A stretch of 64,000 nucleotides of DNA from CAWDMC01 sp963803295. GTDB taxonomy: Bacteria > Acidobacteriota > Terriglobia > UBA7540. The stretch is taken from assembly GCA_963803295.1 (NCBI GenBank), contig CAWDMC010000022.1, forward strand, positions 186,001-250,000. Reading direction: 5' to 3'. This document shows, piece after piece, positions 17,197-25,950 of this stretch (positions within the stretch are counted from its first letter, which is position 1; every line of letters begins with the position of its first letter). The notes under the pieces are model-generated. The model was not told the DNA's origin, ran no database searches, and saw only the letters and a list, made by a program, of their open reading frames with translations. The position numbers were made by a program, and so were the translations under genes.

Positions 17197-18930
17197 CTAA
17201 TGAGGCAACGGGCGTAGCGATTCGAGCAGTTTCGCAGGTGGGTAGGTATTGATCACACTGGCCCTGTCCATCCAGCCGCGGCGGGCGGTGATCACTCCAT
17301 AGCGCATCAGCTCAAAGTGGGCGGGTCGGTGGGCATCCGTGGAAATCACTGTCTTGATTCCCTTATCCCGCGCCAGGCGCACGTGGCGATCGCAAAGATC
17401 GAGGCGCTCCGGATTGGCATTTATTTCTAGTATCACGCCGTTCTTCTTGGCCGCCCCGAATACGCGCTCCACGTCGAATTGGAAGGGATCACGTCTGAGG
17501 ACGTATCGGCCGGTGGGGTGGCCCAGGATGCGGACGTAGGGATTCTCGAGCGCACGGATAATGCGGTGGGTCATCTCTTCGCCGGGCTGGGTCATGCGCG
17601 AATGGATACTGGCCAGCACGATGTCAAATTGCCGCAGGATCTCATCAGGGTAATCGAGCTCACCGTCGGCCAGAATGTCCACTTCGCAGCCGGCCCAGAT
17701 CTCGATGCCCTTTACGTTCTGCCGGGCCGCTTTGATCCGTTCGATATTTTCGAGCGCCCTCTGGTCATCGAGGCCATTGGCGATGGTCACGGCCTTCGAG
17801 TGATCGGTGATCAGAATATACTTGTAGCCCAGCTTCTTGGCAGCGTCAGCCATCTCGTCGGCGCTAGTACGTCCATCCGAGGCGGTGGTGTGCATCTGCA
17901 AGTCGCCGCGAATATCCTGAAGTTCAACTAATTTGGGCAAATTTCCGGTCTCGGCCAATTCGAACTCGCCCATGTTCTCGCGCATCTCGGGTGGAATCCA
18001 CTCGAGACCGAGCTTTTGATAAATCTCCTCTTCGCTTTTGCCGGCGATGGCTCGCTCCCCGTCAAACAGCCCGTATTCATTAAGTTTCCAGCCGCGCTTG
18101 CGCACCCGTTCGCGCAGAGCCACGTTGTGTTCCTTGGAACCAGTGAAGTATTGCAGCGCGGCTCCGTAGGATTCGGGAGGCATCAAGCGCACGTCAACCT
18201 GCATATGGTTGGCGAGCTTCACGCTGACTTTGTCACGACCTTGGACAAGGACCTGCATGATGGGCGGATATTTCACCAGATGCTCGGCGATTTCTTCCGG
18301 ATCGCCGCCCGTGACCACCAGGTCGAGGTCGCCGATAGTATCGCGTCCACGGCGGAGCGATCCCGCAGGCGTTACCAAGTCCACGCCCTTCACCTTGCGG
18401 ATCCATAAGGTGAGCTCGTCGGCGGTCTGCTGGGCGATATCCAGCCGGAAACGGCCCGTCGCGCGCGAAAGCACCTCGATGGCTTTGAGGATGCTTTGTT
18501 CCGTTTTCTCGCTCATGCCCTTGAGCTTGCGGATCTTCCCTTCTTTGGCGGCGGCTTCAAGTTCAGCCACGGTGTTGATGCCCAGATCCATATGGAAGAC
18601 GCGTGCCTTCTGCGGACCGACGCCTTGAAGCTGCATCATGGCCAGAACGCCGCGGGGTACCTTGCGCAGGCGCTCCTCCATATACTCGATTTTGCCGCCG
18701 GTGAGCAGTTCCTTGATCTTCGAGGCGAGGTCGGCGCCGACGCCGGGCACTTCAGTGAGCTTGCGGTCGGGATCGCGGGCGATGTCCTCGAGGCGCTCGG
18801 CGTAGCCCTGAATAGCTCGCGCGGCCCGCTCGTAAGCGGAAGCCTTGAAGCCCCATTTGGGATCGTCCTGCAGGACACGCAGGATGGCGCCGATTTCCTC
18901 AAGAGCAAGAGCTATTTCGTGATTTTCCAT
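17197..18930 (-). CDS. polX: Bacterial family X DNA polymerase/3'-5' exonuclease PolX
   Basis: The 577-residue length is normal for PolX. Order of domains: helix-hairpin-helix segments (LTEVPGVGADLASKIKELL; LQGVGPQKARVFH). Then the polymerase core with GSLRRGRDTIGDLDLVV, containing the metal-binding aspartates. Last is a C-terminal PHP domain (DLQMHTTASDGRTSADEM, ILITDHS, EVDILADGELDY, VISTDAHR) that supplies Mn-dependent 3'-5' exonuclease/AP-endonuclease activity. The enzyme fills short gaps in base-excision repair. The ATG at 18930 is followed by a normal N-terminus. The upstream gap carries a doublet of REP-like hairpins. Confidence 0.95.
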   Translation of the reverse strand: MENHEIALALEEIGAILRVLQDDPKWGFKASAYERAARAIQGYAERLEDIARDPDRKLTEVPGVGADLASKIKELLTGGKIEYMEERLRKVPRGVLAMMQLQGVGPQKARVFHMDLGINTVAELEAAAKEGKIRKLKGMSEKTEQSILKAIEVLSRATGRFRLDIAQQTADELTLWIRKVKGVDLVTPAGSLRRGRDTIGDLDLVVTGGDPEEIAEHLVKYPPIMQVLVQGRDKVSVKLANHMQVDVRLMPPESYGAALQYFTGSKEHNVALRERVRKRGWKLNEYGLFDGERAIAGKSEEEIYQKLGLEWIPPEMRENMGEFELAETGNLPKLVELQDIRGDLQMHTTASDGRTSADEMADAAKKLGYKYILITDHSKAVTIANGLDDQRALENIERIKAARQNVKGIEIWAGCEVDILADGELDYPDEILRQFDIVLASIHSRMTQPGEEMTHRIIRALENPYVRILGHPTGRYVLRRDPFQFDVERVFGAAKKNGVILEINANPERLDLCDRHVRLARDKGIKTVISTDAHRPAHFELMRYGVITARRGWMDRASVINTYPPAKLLESLRPLPH

Positions 18931-18982
18931 GGAGAGAGTATTTCAGTATTTTAGTTTCTTAATTCATCATCGGGTAACTGAC

Positions 18983-19077
18983 TAGCGCGGAGTTTTGCTT
19001 CTCAAAGACTCCGCGCCTTTGCGTCGGCCCCAAAAGCAAAATCCGCAGACCTTGAAATACACAAAGTCTACGCTACC
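18983..19077. repeat. REP-like hairpin doublet (BIME-like), copy 1
   Basis: Two imperfect hairpins face each other in the gap between the divergent polX and histidine kinase genes. The left one (18985-19016) begins TAGCGC and pairs GCGCGGAGT with ACTCCGCGC. The right one (19044-19072) pairs CGCAGAC with GTCTACG and ends CGCTACC. The mirrored TAGCG...CGCTA ends match those of the doublet at 38945-39043 and the single copy at 31489. Confidence 0.6.
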
Positions 19078-19180
19078 TCCTATTATCCCCGACGCTCCCG
19101 GGACCGATCTACCGAAATACCGACATATTGACGAACTGAGCCACTCCCAAGTCCTTATGCTACAATAACAGCTGGACGTC

Positions 19181-20785
19181 ATGTCGCGAACCCGCTTTGG
19201 CCTTCAAAGCAAGATTATCATTATAATTGTGCTCACGGTCACGATTGTGGTTGCGGTTTCCACCTATATCGCCATGTGGTTGACCCGCTTACCGGTGGAG
19301 GAAGACACCTACAATCGAACCCTGGCGCAGGCAAGGCTGACCGCGAACCAGCTCGCCGATCAGGGGAAGCTCCAGGACGCGCCGAGCGTCCTCCGCATGC
19401 TGCAGCAGGTGGAGCACGACTTTCCGGCCATTAAGCAGTCTGACGTCTACTTGCATCTTGAAAGGGGACGGCACGAACTGCTGGTCAGCAGCAGTCCGCA
19501 CGGCGAGCATCTGGAGCTCGATAGTCTGCCTGGCATCGAGAGCTATAACGAGTTCGAGCGCCCCGACCTCAACCAGGTCGCCATAGAAACGCCGGGGGAC
19601 AAGTTCTGGATAGTGGGAACGACCATCGTGGAACAGGGGCGGCCGATCGGCTGCGTGAACCTGCGCGTGTCGAAGTCCGGCCTGAACGCCATCACCTGGG
19701 ACCTGGTGGCCCGCAATCTGCTCCTGATGCTTGCCAGCCTGGCGGTGGTGACTCTGGTATTCCATCTGTTCTTCCTAGCCAACGTCCGCCGTCCGGTGAG
19801 GGATATGATCGAGGTGATGGAGGCCACGGAAGGGGGCCAGCTCAACCTGAGAGCCAGCGTGTCCAGTGGCGACGAAATGGGAGAGCTTGCCGCCCACCTC
19901 AATCGCATGCTGGAACGTATTGAGAATTTCAACAGCGAGCTGGGCAGAAAGGTGGAAGAAGCCACCCACGAGCTGGCCCTGCGCAATGAGGAGCTGAAAA
20001 GCATCAACGAAGAGCTTTATGAGACGCAGAAGACGCTGGCCCGTTCGGAGCGCCTGGCGGTGGCGGGTCAACTCGCCGCCTCGCTGGCCCACGAGATCGG
20101 TACGCCGCTGAATTCTATTTCGGGCCACGTGCAACTTCTGGCCCGGCGCAAGTCGCTGGACGAGGTCTCGCAACGGCGCCTGGGCATCATCGAGGGCCAG
20201 ATTGATAGCATCGTCCGCACCGTGAAGCAACTGCTTTCCTGGACGCGCAAGTTCGACCTGCACCTTGAGCCACTGGACTTGCGACGCCTGTTGAAAGAGT
20301 CCATCCTGGTGAGCTCGCCCACACTGCAGCAACGGAAGATCAAAGTGCAAATGGATCTGCCTCGCGACTGCCCTCAGGTTTATGGCGACGCAGGCTATTT
20401 GCAGCAGGTGTTTTTGAATCTGATCAATAACAGCATGGATGCGATGCCGGAGGGCGGCGAGTTACGCGTCAAGCTGCGTTATCCGACGGACGTGGATCCG
20501 CACCGGACCCCGGACGCGGGAGAAATAGCAATAGAGGTCTCGGACACCGGCCACGGCATAGCAGCCGAAATGCTAGCCCGGATCTTCGAGCCGATGTTCA
20601 CGACCAAGCGGATCGGCACGGGTGCGGGGCTGGGTCTCGCTATCTGCGAGCAGATCGTCCGGCAGCACGCAGGACGCATTGAGGTCGAGAGCGAGTTGGA
20701 GCAAGGGACGCATTTCACTATTGTCCTGCCGGTTGACTGCAGGCATCGGGTGGAGATGATGGCGGCCACCGCCAGCGCCGTATAG
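19181..20785 (+). CDS. Membrane sensor histidine kinase (NtrB-like partner)
   Basis: A 534-residue kinase. TM1 (about residues 12-34) and TM2 (about 168-190, LLMLASLAVVTLVFHLFFLA) flank a periplasmic sensor. These are followed by HAMP, a coiled coil (LALRNEELKSINEELYETQK) and HisKA with LAHEIGTPLNSISGH (phospho-His304). The ATPase domain has an N-box (NLINNSMDAMPEGG), G1 (VSDTGHGI) and G2 (GTGAGLGLAICEQIV). It lies 150 bases upstream of an NtrC-type regulator and so probably phosphorylates it. The signal it senses is unknown. The pair probably governs the sigma-54 promoter at 23771. Confidence 0.92.
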   Translation: MSRTRFGLQSKIIIIIVLTVTIVVAVSTYIAMWLTRLPVEEDTYNRTLAQARLTANQLADQGKLQDAPSVLRMLQQVEHDFPAIKQSDVYLHLERGRHELLVSSSPHGEHLELDSLPGIESYNEFERPDLNQVAIETPGDKFWIVGTTIVEQGRPIGCVNLRVSKSGLNAITWDLVARNLLLMLASLAVVTLVFHLFFLANVRRPVRDMIEVMEATEGGQLNLRASVSSGDEMGELAAHLNRMLERIENFNSELGRKVEEATHELALRNEELKSINEELYETQKTLARSERLAVAGQLAASLAHEIGTPLNSISGHVQLLARRKSLDEVSQRRLGIIEGQIDSIVRTVKQLLSWTRKFDLHLEPLDLRRLLKESILVSSPTLQQRKIKVQMDLPRDCPQVYGDAGYLQQVFLNLINNSMDAMPEGGELRVKLRYPTDVDPHRTPDAGEIAIEVSDTGHGIAAEMLARIFEPMFTTKRIGTGAGLGLAICEQIVRQHAGRIEVESELEQGTHFTIVLPVDCRHRVEMMAATASAV

Positions 20786-20935
20786 GGATGCCCCTGACAC
20801 GAGATAGCTGGGCCAGGGATGAAAGAGGCGGGTTCCTGCCGCCGCCGGTTGGGAGAACCCGGGATAAGGCGGCTTCAGCCACATGATTTCGCCACGAGCG
20901 TGGCTCGACCGTCGGCAGGCCTACCTTAGGCGCTT

Positions 20936-22336
20936 ATGGGCACAACGAGACTTGCCTCCACTATGACTGAACGCACCGCAGTAAACATTCTCGTTGTCGA
21001 TGACGACGGGGCCACCCGCGACCTCCTACGGGAAGTTCTCACCGAGGAGGGTTACCGTGCCGTTGCTTCGGGCAGCGGCGAAGAAGCCCTCGAAATCGGC
21101 AAGCAGGAGCTCTTCGACGTCATCATAAGTGATATGAAGCTGGGTCCCGACCTGAACGGGCTCGATGTCCTGCGTGCGTACAAGTCGATCCAGCCGGACT
21201 CCGAAGTTATTCTGATCACCGCCTTCGGCACCATGGAAAGCGCCATCGAAGCCGTGAAAGCGGGAGCCTTCGACTATCTTTCCAAGCCCTTCAAGATAGA
21301 AGAAGTGCTGCTGCAGGTGGCTCGGGCGCTCGAAAACCGCAATCTTATCCGGGAGAATCGCAACCTCAAGAGGCAACTCGGCAGCCAAGTGAGTCTTTCG
21401 AGCCTGGTGGGGCGGAGCCCGGCGATGCTCGATGTTTACAAGAGGATCGCCATGGTCACCGATTCCAAGTCCACCGTCCTGATTCATGGCGAGAGTGGCA
21501 CAGGCAAGGAACTGGTGGCCAAGGCCATTCACTTCAACGGCTATCGCGCCAAGGAGATGTTTTTCGCCGTCAACTGCGGCGCTTTGACCGAATCTCTACT
21601 TGAAACTGAGCTCTTCGGTCATGTTCGCGGATCGTTCACCGGGGCCATCGAAAACAAGCGCGGCATCTTCGAAGAGGCCAGCGGGGGTACGGTGTTCCTC
21701 GACGAGGTGGAGGACATGAGCCCGGCGCTGCAGGTCAAACTGCTGCGCACCATCGAGGATCAAACGATCCGGCGAGTGGGCTCGAACGCGCCTGTAAAGG
21801 TTGACGTGCGGCTGATTGCCGCCAGTAACCGCAACTTGGGAGATTTGGTGGCAGCCGGGAAGTTTCGCGAGGATCTCTACTATCGGCTGCGGGTAATCGA
21901 AGTCAACTTGCCACCCTTGCGCGAGCGCAGCGAGGATATCCCGTTGCTGGTTGACCACTTCCTAAGGCAGTTTGGACGCGAGCGCAACGCCAGCTTCGGC
22001 ATTTCACCCGAAGCGCTGTCTTGCCTCATTACCTATGGATGGCCGGGAAACGTACGGGAGCTTGAGAACGCTCTGGAGGCTGCGGTAGCAATTAGCCGAT
22101 CGGGCGTGATCACTGCCGACGATCTAGCACCCAAGTTTCGCCTGGAAGGGCGGCGCGAGGATAAGCGCATGGAAGGCATGTTCGCGGACCTGCCATCGTT
22201 GGGCGAACTCGAGAGGCGCTACATGACTCACCTGTTGCGCGTCACCGGGGGCAACAAAGCGAAGATAGCCGGGATTCTCGGAGTGGACCGGACAACGGTC
22301 CATCGTATGACGCAGAAACTGAAGATCCCGCTCTGA
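20936..22336 (+). CDS. NtrC-family sigma-54-dependent response regulator
   Basis: A 466-residue activator. The receiver domain has NILVVDDDG and phospho-acceptor Asp66 in IISDMKLG, with YLSKPFK. The AAA+ domain has Walker A GESGTGKE, the sigma-54 contact loop as GSFTGA (usually GAFTGA) and Walker B GGTVFLDEV. A Fis-type helix-turn-helix closes the protein (GGNKAKIAGILGVDRTTVHR). It hydrolyses ATP to open sigma-54 promoters. The alternative ATG at 20963 would drop nine residues; neither start has a strong ribosome-binding site. It follows a histidine kinase. The nearest sigma-54 promoter with enhancer palindromes lies 1.4 kb downstream (23602-23786) and is the obvious target. Confidence 0.93.
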   Translation: MGTTRLASTMTERTAVNILVVDDDGATRDLLREVLTEEGYRAVASGSGEEALEIGKQELFDVIISDMKLGPDLNGLDVLRAYKSIQPDSEVILITAFGTMESAIEAVKAGAFDYLSKPFKIEEVLLQVARALENRNLIRENRNLKRQLGSQVSLSSLVGRSPAMLDVYKRIAMVTDSKSTVLIHGESGTGKELVAKAIHFNGYRAKEMFFAVNCGALTESLLETELFGHVRGSFTGAIENKRGIFEEASGGTVFLDEVEDMSPALQVKLLRTIEDQTIRRVGSNAPVKVDVRLIAASNRNLGDLVAAGKFREDLYYRLRVIEVNLPPLRERSEDIPLLVDHFLRQFGRERNASFGISPEALSCLITYGWPGNVRELENALEAAVAISRSGVITADDLAPKFRLEGRREDKRMEGMFADLPSLGELERRYMTHLLRVTGGNKAKIAGILGVDRTTVHRMTQKLKIPL

Positions 22337-22394
22337 ACATCGTCTGTTCAGCAGCAGAATCACGCTTCTTGACCCGCGAGAGGATCGGATCACT

Positions 22395-22514
22395 GTGAAA
22401 GCATTTGTGATCAGTGGACTAAAGTGGTTCAATCGAACACGGGCCATCTCGGACATTCGGATCGACATCAAAGTTGGGGAGATTGTCCTTAGCCCCAACA
22501 GGAGGAGCCGTTAA
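22395..22514 (+). CDS. Possible 39-residue small ORF
   Basis: A GTG-initiated frame between the NtrC-type gene and the radical SAM gene, beginning VKAFVISGLKWFNRTR and ending with basic residues. Only a GAGAGGA-like site about 11 bases upstream supports it. No family is recognised, so it may be chance. Confidence 0.2.
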   Translation: MKAFVISGLKWFNRTRAISDIRIDIKVGEIVLSPNRRSR

Positions 22515-22548
22515 ATCTCCGGTGTCAGCCTGCTCTAGAATATAAACC

Positions 22549-23574
22549 ATGAAGTACTCTTACATCGCTAAATGCGTCCTCAAGCAGCTTAACGCCGGAT
22601 TCAAACTCCCCTACATGGTGATGTTTGAGACTACCTTGATGTGCAATATGTTCTGCGAGTATTGCATTTTCGGAGAGGCGGGCAAGTTTAACGATCTGCA
22701 GACCCGCGCCGTACGCGACCGGATTTTCCGGCGCATTGATGAGTTCGTGGAGATGGGCATTTTTTCGCTCAGCTTCTCGGGAGGCGAGCCCCTGCTGAAT
22801 CCGAGCACGGTGGACTACATCGCCTACGCCGCAGACAAGGGCTTGTGGACCTCGATGCCGACCAACGGCCTGCTGATCAAGAAATATGCCGACGGTGTAG
22901 CGCGGCTCGACATGCTGGAGGTTTCGATTGACTCCCTCAACCATGAGAAATTTGCCAAGCGGCGCGGTGTGAATGGATTGACGAAGATCATTGAAAACCT
23001 GGACTACGTTCTCACCAAGCGCCGGCCTTTTACGACTCAGATCAACGCTGCCGTTAACATCGAGAACCTCGGGGACCTACCCGCCTTGGCCGAGTTTTGC
23101 CGTGAGCGCCACCTCGTACTGCATCCCGAGGCGGTCCACAACGTGATGCGAGCCGGGGAGTTGCTGCCGGACGCGGAGCTTCACGGCCGGGATCTCGACG
23201 CAGTTGAAGAGGGCCTGCGTGATCTGCGCCAGCAGTATCCCAAGAACGTTCGCTTCTACTCGCATTACTACGCCTTCTACCGGAAGGGTGGCTTTGGACC
23301 TGACTTCCCGTGCCGGCATCCTTCCAAGCTGGTGTCCATGAAGCCGGACGGCGCTATCCACCTGCCTTGCGCTTTTGTCACCCTGCACCAGTCGCAGGCT
23401 CCCCTCAAGGAGATCTTCGCGTCCGAATTAGCACAGAAGATCATCGCGCAGGAGGCCACGCTATGGGACTTTTGCCAAGGGTGCAAGATCGGCTGCCCAT
23501 ATGAGGTCAGCGCCTACACTAACAGCCCCAAGCTGATTCTGGAATCAGGCCTGAATTTCCTGCGATTGACTTGA
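22549..23574 (+). CDS. Radical SAM protein with SPASM-like C-terminus
   Basis: A 341-residue protein with the radical SAM cluster motif CNMFCEYC (Cys32, Cys36, Cys39), which binds a 4Fe-4S cluster, and the SAM-binding segment FSGGEPLLN. The C-terminal third has further cysteines (FPCRHPSKL, LPCAF, FCQGCKIGCPYE), suggesting an auxiliary Fe-S cluster as in SPASM/twitch proteins. It is too short for the large membrane-spanning lipid synthases. It lies between the two-component genes and the sigma-54-driven acyl/glycosyl operon, so it may modify a product or peptide of that pathway; this is inference. Overall family firm, substrate unknown. Confidence 0.88.
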   Translation: MKYSYIAKCVLKQLNAGFKLPYMVMFETTLMCNMFCEYCIFGEAGKFNDLQTRAVRDRIFRRIDEFVEMGIFSLSFSGGEPLLNPSTVDYIAYAADKGLWTSMPTNGLLIKKYADGVARLDMLEVSIDSLNHEKFAKRRGVNGLTKIIENLDYVLTKRRPFTTQINAAVNIENLGDLPALAEFCRERHLVLHPEAVHNVMRAGELLPDAELHGRDLDAVEEGLRDLRQQYPKNVRFYSHYYAFYRKGGFGPDFPCRHPSKLVSMKPDGAIHLPCAFVTLHQSQAPLKEIFASELAQKIIAQEATLWDFCQGCKIGCPYEVSAYTNSPKLILESGLNFLRLT

Positions 23575-23601
23575 AAAGAAAGACCTGGTACTACCCCCGG
23601 G

Positions 23602-23620
23602 GTGTTGCAAAATGCAACAC
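23602..23620. promoter_or_regulatory. Enhancer palindrome 1 (NtrC-type activator site)
   Basis: A perfect palindrome, GTGTTGCA-AAA-TGCAACAC, about 160 bases upstream of the -24 element. The TGTTGCA-N3-TGCAACA core is repeated once more at 23658-23674 (centres 55 bp apart). Paired sites of this form are typical of NtrC-family upstream activating sequences. Confidence 0.82.
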
Positions 23621-23657
23621 TCCATTCAGGCTGCAACCGGCTTCGAGACGTCCCGAG

Positions 23658-23674
23658 TGTTGCATTCTGCAACA
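23658..23674. promoter_or_regulatory. Enhancer palindrome 2 (NtrC-type activator site)
   Basis: TGTTGCA-TTC-TGCAACA, identical in its 14 arm bases to the first site but with a different 3-base centre, which shows the arms are conserved for binding. It is centred about 106 bases upstream of the -24 element. Confidence 0.82.
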
Positions 23675-23770
23675 GTTGCTTTACGGTGAAGCAATGCCTG
23701 GAGCCGGTGTCCTCATCCAATTATCTGAAAAGTAAACCAGTTATAGACAATGTTCGCCACCGCCGAGGTT

Positions 23771-23786
23771 TGGCTCCTTCCGTGCT
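23771..23786 (+). promoter_or_regulatory. Sigma-54 (-24/-12) promoter
   Basis: TGGCTCCTTCCGTGCT matches the TGGC...TGC(A/T) pattern with the invariant GG (23772-23773) and GC (23784-23785) at exactly the required spacing. Transcription would start near 23797, leaving about 11 bases before the GTG at 23808. That short leader still includes most of the GGAAGGGGAG ribosome-binding site. Confidence 0.8.
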
Positions 23787-23807
23787 TCTGGGACGGAAGG
23801 GGAGACT

Positions 23808-24200
23808 GTGTTGCTTTTACCCAAGATCCTAATCGTGGACGACGACGAAGAAAGCCGACAATTGCTTTCTGAGGTTCTTGAGGCTAACGGTTACGGTGTG
23901 GGTGCGGTAGCGGACGGGCTGGCGGCTCGTGAGACGCTTAGCCGCGACGGCGAGTATCGCATTGTAATCGCCGACCTTCACATGCCGAACGAAAATGGTC
24001 TCGACCTGCTCCGGAACCTCCAAAAGCAGAAATCGACCCACGACATTATCCTGATGTCCTCCTTCATCAGCATTCGCGAACGGCAAATGGCGGAAGGCCT
24101 GGGCGTACGCGCCATGCTGGAGAAACCCTTCCGTCTTTCCGAACTGCTGGAAGTGGTGAGCCAGCTTGTGGAGAAGAAACCGATCGGCCTAGCCCAATGA
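23808..24200 (+). CDS. Stand-alone receiver-domain response regulator
   Basis: A 130-residue single receiver domain: acidic pocket ILIVDDDEES, phospho-acceptor Asp in IVIADLHMPNENGLDLL, switch residues ILMSSF and MLEKPFRLSEL. It has no output domain, so it acts through a partner or as a phosphate relay. The start is GTG with GGAAGGGGAG just upstream. It is the first gene after the sigma-54 promoter and is followed by an acyl carrier protein gene after 55 bases. Its position suggests feedback on the kinase or control of the pathway enzymes. Confidence 0.88.
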   Translation: MLLLPKILIVDDDEESRQLLSEVLEANGYGVGAVADGLAARETLSRDGEYRIVIADLHMPNENGLDLLRNLQKQKSTHDIILMSSFISIRERQMAEGLGVRAMLEKPFRLSELLEVVSQLVEKKPIGLAQ

Positions 24201-24255
24201 CTCGGCGCGCCAAGGGAGGCGCGAACAAAACAATAGTGAGGTGGAGAGAATCTCC

Positions 24256-24558
24256 GTGGAAAACAATAACGTAGCCGAGAAAGTTATCGAGATCATTGTC
24301 CGCGAACAGCATCTGGAACCAGGCGCGGTGACGATCGACTCGACCTTCGCCGAACTCGGCATCGATTCGCTCGATGCCGTGAACATCCTGTTCGCCCTTG
24401 AGTCCGAGTTTCAGATCGACATCCCGGACAACGTGGCGCAAAACATGCGCAGCGTGCGGCAGGCGGTGGACAGCCTGAACCGCGTGCTCGAGGGCAAGGA
24501 CATTTCGGATCTGGTGGCCATGGTCAAAGGGGAGCCGTCGACGCCGGCATTGAACTAG
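24256..24558 (+). CDS. Acyl carrier protein
   Basis: A 100-residue acyl carrier protein. The phosphopantetheine attachment motif is GIDSLDAVN (Ser38), within ELGIDSLDAVNILFALESEF. The C-terminal tail (EGKDISDLVAMVKGEP) is longer than in housekeeping AcpP. The GTG at 24256 follows GGAGAG; an in-frame GTG at 24241 is an alternative. It lies directly upstream of a ketosynthase gene and away from any fatty-acid synthesis cluster, so it is probably a dedicated carrier for the pathway encoded here. Confidence 0.9.
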   Translation: MENNNVAEKVIEIIVREQHLEPGAVTIDSTFAELGIDSLDAVNILFALESEFQIDIPDNVAQNMRSVRQAVDSLNRVLEGKDISDLVAMVKGEPSTPALN

Positions 24559-24655
24559 GCGCCCTCCCGCCTTGAGGGTGAATCTGATGGCTAGCGGAAG
24601 AAAGCGGATCAGGCGAGCCTCGCAGGCCTCGCGGTAGGGATGGAGCGGAGTAGGC

Positions 24656-25894
24656 ATGCGCAGAGTGGTAATCACAGGTATAGGAGTCTTTGCCGGCCCT
24701 GGCAAGAATACCGACGCTTTTTTCGAGAGCTTGATCAACGCACGGTCCGCCGTGCGGCGCATACAGCAATTCGATCCCTCGTCTCTCAGCGTCCAGATCG
24801 GAGCTGAGATCCCTGACTACGAACCGGCCGACTACTTCCCGGTAAAGCGGCTCGACCTGCTGGACCGCTTTTCTCAGTACGCCTTGCTGGCAGCGAAGGA
24901 AGCGGTCGAGTCAAGCGGCATCCGGATCACCGAAGAGGAACGGGTGCGGCTGGGCGTCGTGATCGGCTCGGGCATGGGGGGAATTCAGACCTACGATCGG
25001 GAGTGCAACAACCTTTACGCCAAGAACGCCAGCCGCCTGCATCCTTTCACGATTCCCAAAATGATGCACAACGCCGCCACTTCGCAGATCTGCATGGAGT
25101 ATGGCGTTCAGGGGCCGGCCTTCGCCACCTCCACGGCTTGTTCATCCGCCGGGCACGCTCTCGGTGAGGCGTTCCATCTCATCAAGTATGGCGTGGCCGA
25201 TATGATGCTGGCCGGTGGCAGCGATGCCCCGCTCGCCTATAGCATGATCCGCTGCTGGGAATCGGTGCGCGTGCTGGCGATAGGGAATGGCAATCCGAGC
25301 CAGGCCTGCCGTCCGTTCTCGGCGGATCGCGAGGGCTTTGTGCTGGGCGAGGGGGCCGGCGTGTTGCTGCTCGAGGAGCTCGATCACGCCAGGAAGCGCG
25401 GCGCCAAGATCTACGCGGAGTTGTCAGGGTTCGGTCTGACCTCTGACGCCGGCCACATCACCCAACCTTCCGTTGATGGGCCGACCCGCGCCATGAAAAT
25501 GGCTTTGGCGGAGGGCGAGACAAACCCGGAGGAAGTTGACTACATCAACGCCCACGGCACCGGAACCCGGCTGAACGACGTCACTGAGACACAAGCGATC
25601 AAGCAGGCCTTCGGCGATCACGCCCGCAAGCTTGCGATCAGCTCGACCAAATCCATGCACGGGCACGCCATGGGGGCGACCGGGGCAATCGAGCTGGCGG
25701 CGACGGCCATGACCCTTGAACGCGGCGTCATTCCACCCACGGCCAATTACCGGCAACCGGATCCGGAATGCGATCTCGATTATGTGCCGAACGGAGCTCG
25801 CGAAAAGCCGGTGCGAGTCGCTCTGTCAAATTCGTTCGCTTTCGGCGGACTGAATGCCGTACTGCTGCTGCGGAAATTCGAGCCTGCAGCCTGA
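24656..25894 (+). CDS. Beta-ketoacyl-ACP synthase II (FabF-like)
   Basis: The 412-residue length and fold are those of KAS II. Catalytic residues are present: Cys162 in TSTACSSAGHA, His300 in NAHGTGTRLND and His337 in SMHGHAMGATGA. KAS enzymes extend an ACP-bound acyl chain by decarboxylative condensation with malonyl-ACP. An AGCGGAGTAGGC ribosome-binding region precedes the ATG. Placement next to a dedicated ACP in a sigma-54 operon, with a glycosyltransferase, ligase and aminotransferase, suggests a specialised acyl chain rather than housekeeping fatty-acid synthesis. A secondary-metabolism chain-length role is inference. Confidence 0.93.
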   Translation: MRRVVITGIGVFAGPGKNTDAFFESLINARSAVRRIQQFDPSSLSVQIGAEIPDYEPADYFPVKRLDLLDRFSQYALLAAKEAVESSGIRITEEERVRLGVVIGSGMGGIQTYDRECNNLYAKNASRLHPFTIPKMMHNAATSQICMEYGVQGPAFATSTACSSAGHALGEAFHLIKYGVADMMLAGGSDAPLAYSMIRCWESVRVLAIGNGNPSQACRPFSADREGFVLGEGAGVLLLEELDHARKRGAKIYAELSGFGLTSDAGHITQPSVDGPTRAMKMALAEGETNPEEVDYINAHGTGTRLNDVTETQAIKQAFGDHARKLAISSTKSMHGHAMGATGAIELAATAMTLERGVIPPTANYRQPDPECDLDYVPNGAREKPVRVALSNSFAFGGLNAVLLLRKFEPAA

Positions 25895-25950
25895 CACGGG
25901 CGGAACGGGCGGGCTTGAGAACTTCAGTCGTTCCTTTTGCGGATTCGTTC

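Noticed and set aside
22420..22450. A tRNA-like TGGTTCAATCG segment
   Set aside because: No acceptor stem, D-arm or anticodon arm around it.
22549..23574. Radical SAM gene as a membrane-spanning lipid synthase
   Set aside because: Only 341 residues with a SPASM-like tail; known tetraether/membrane-spanning synthases are larger with different motifs.
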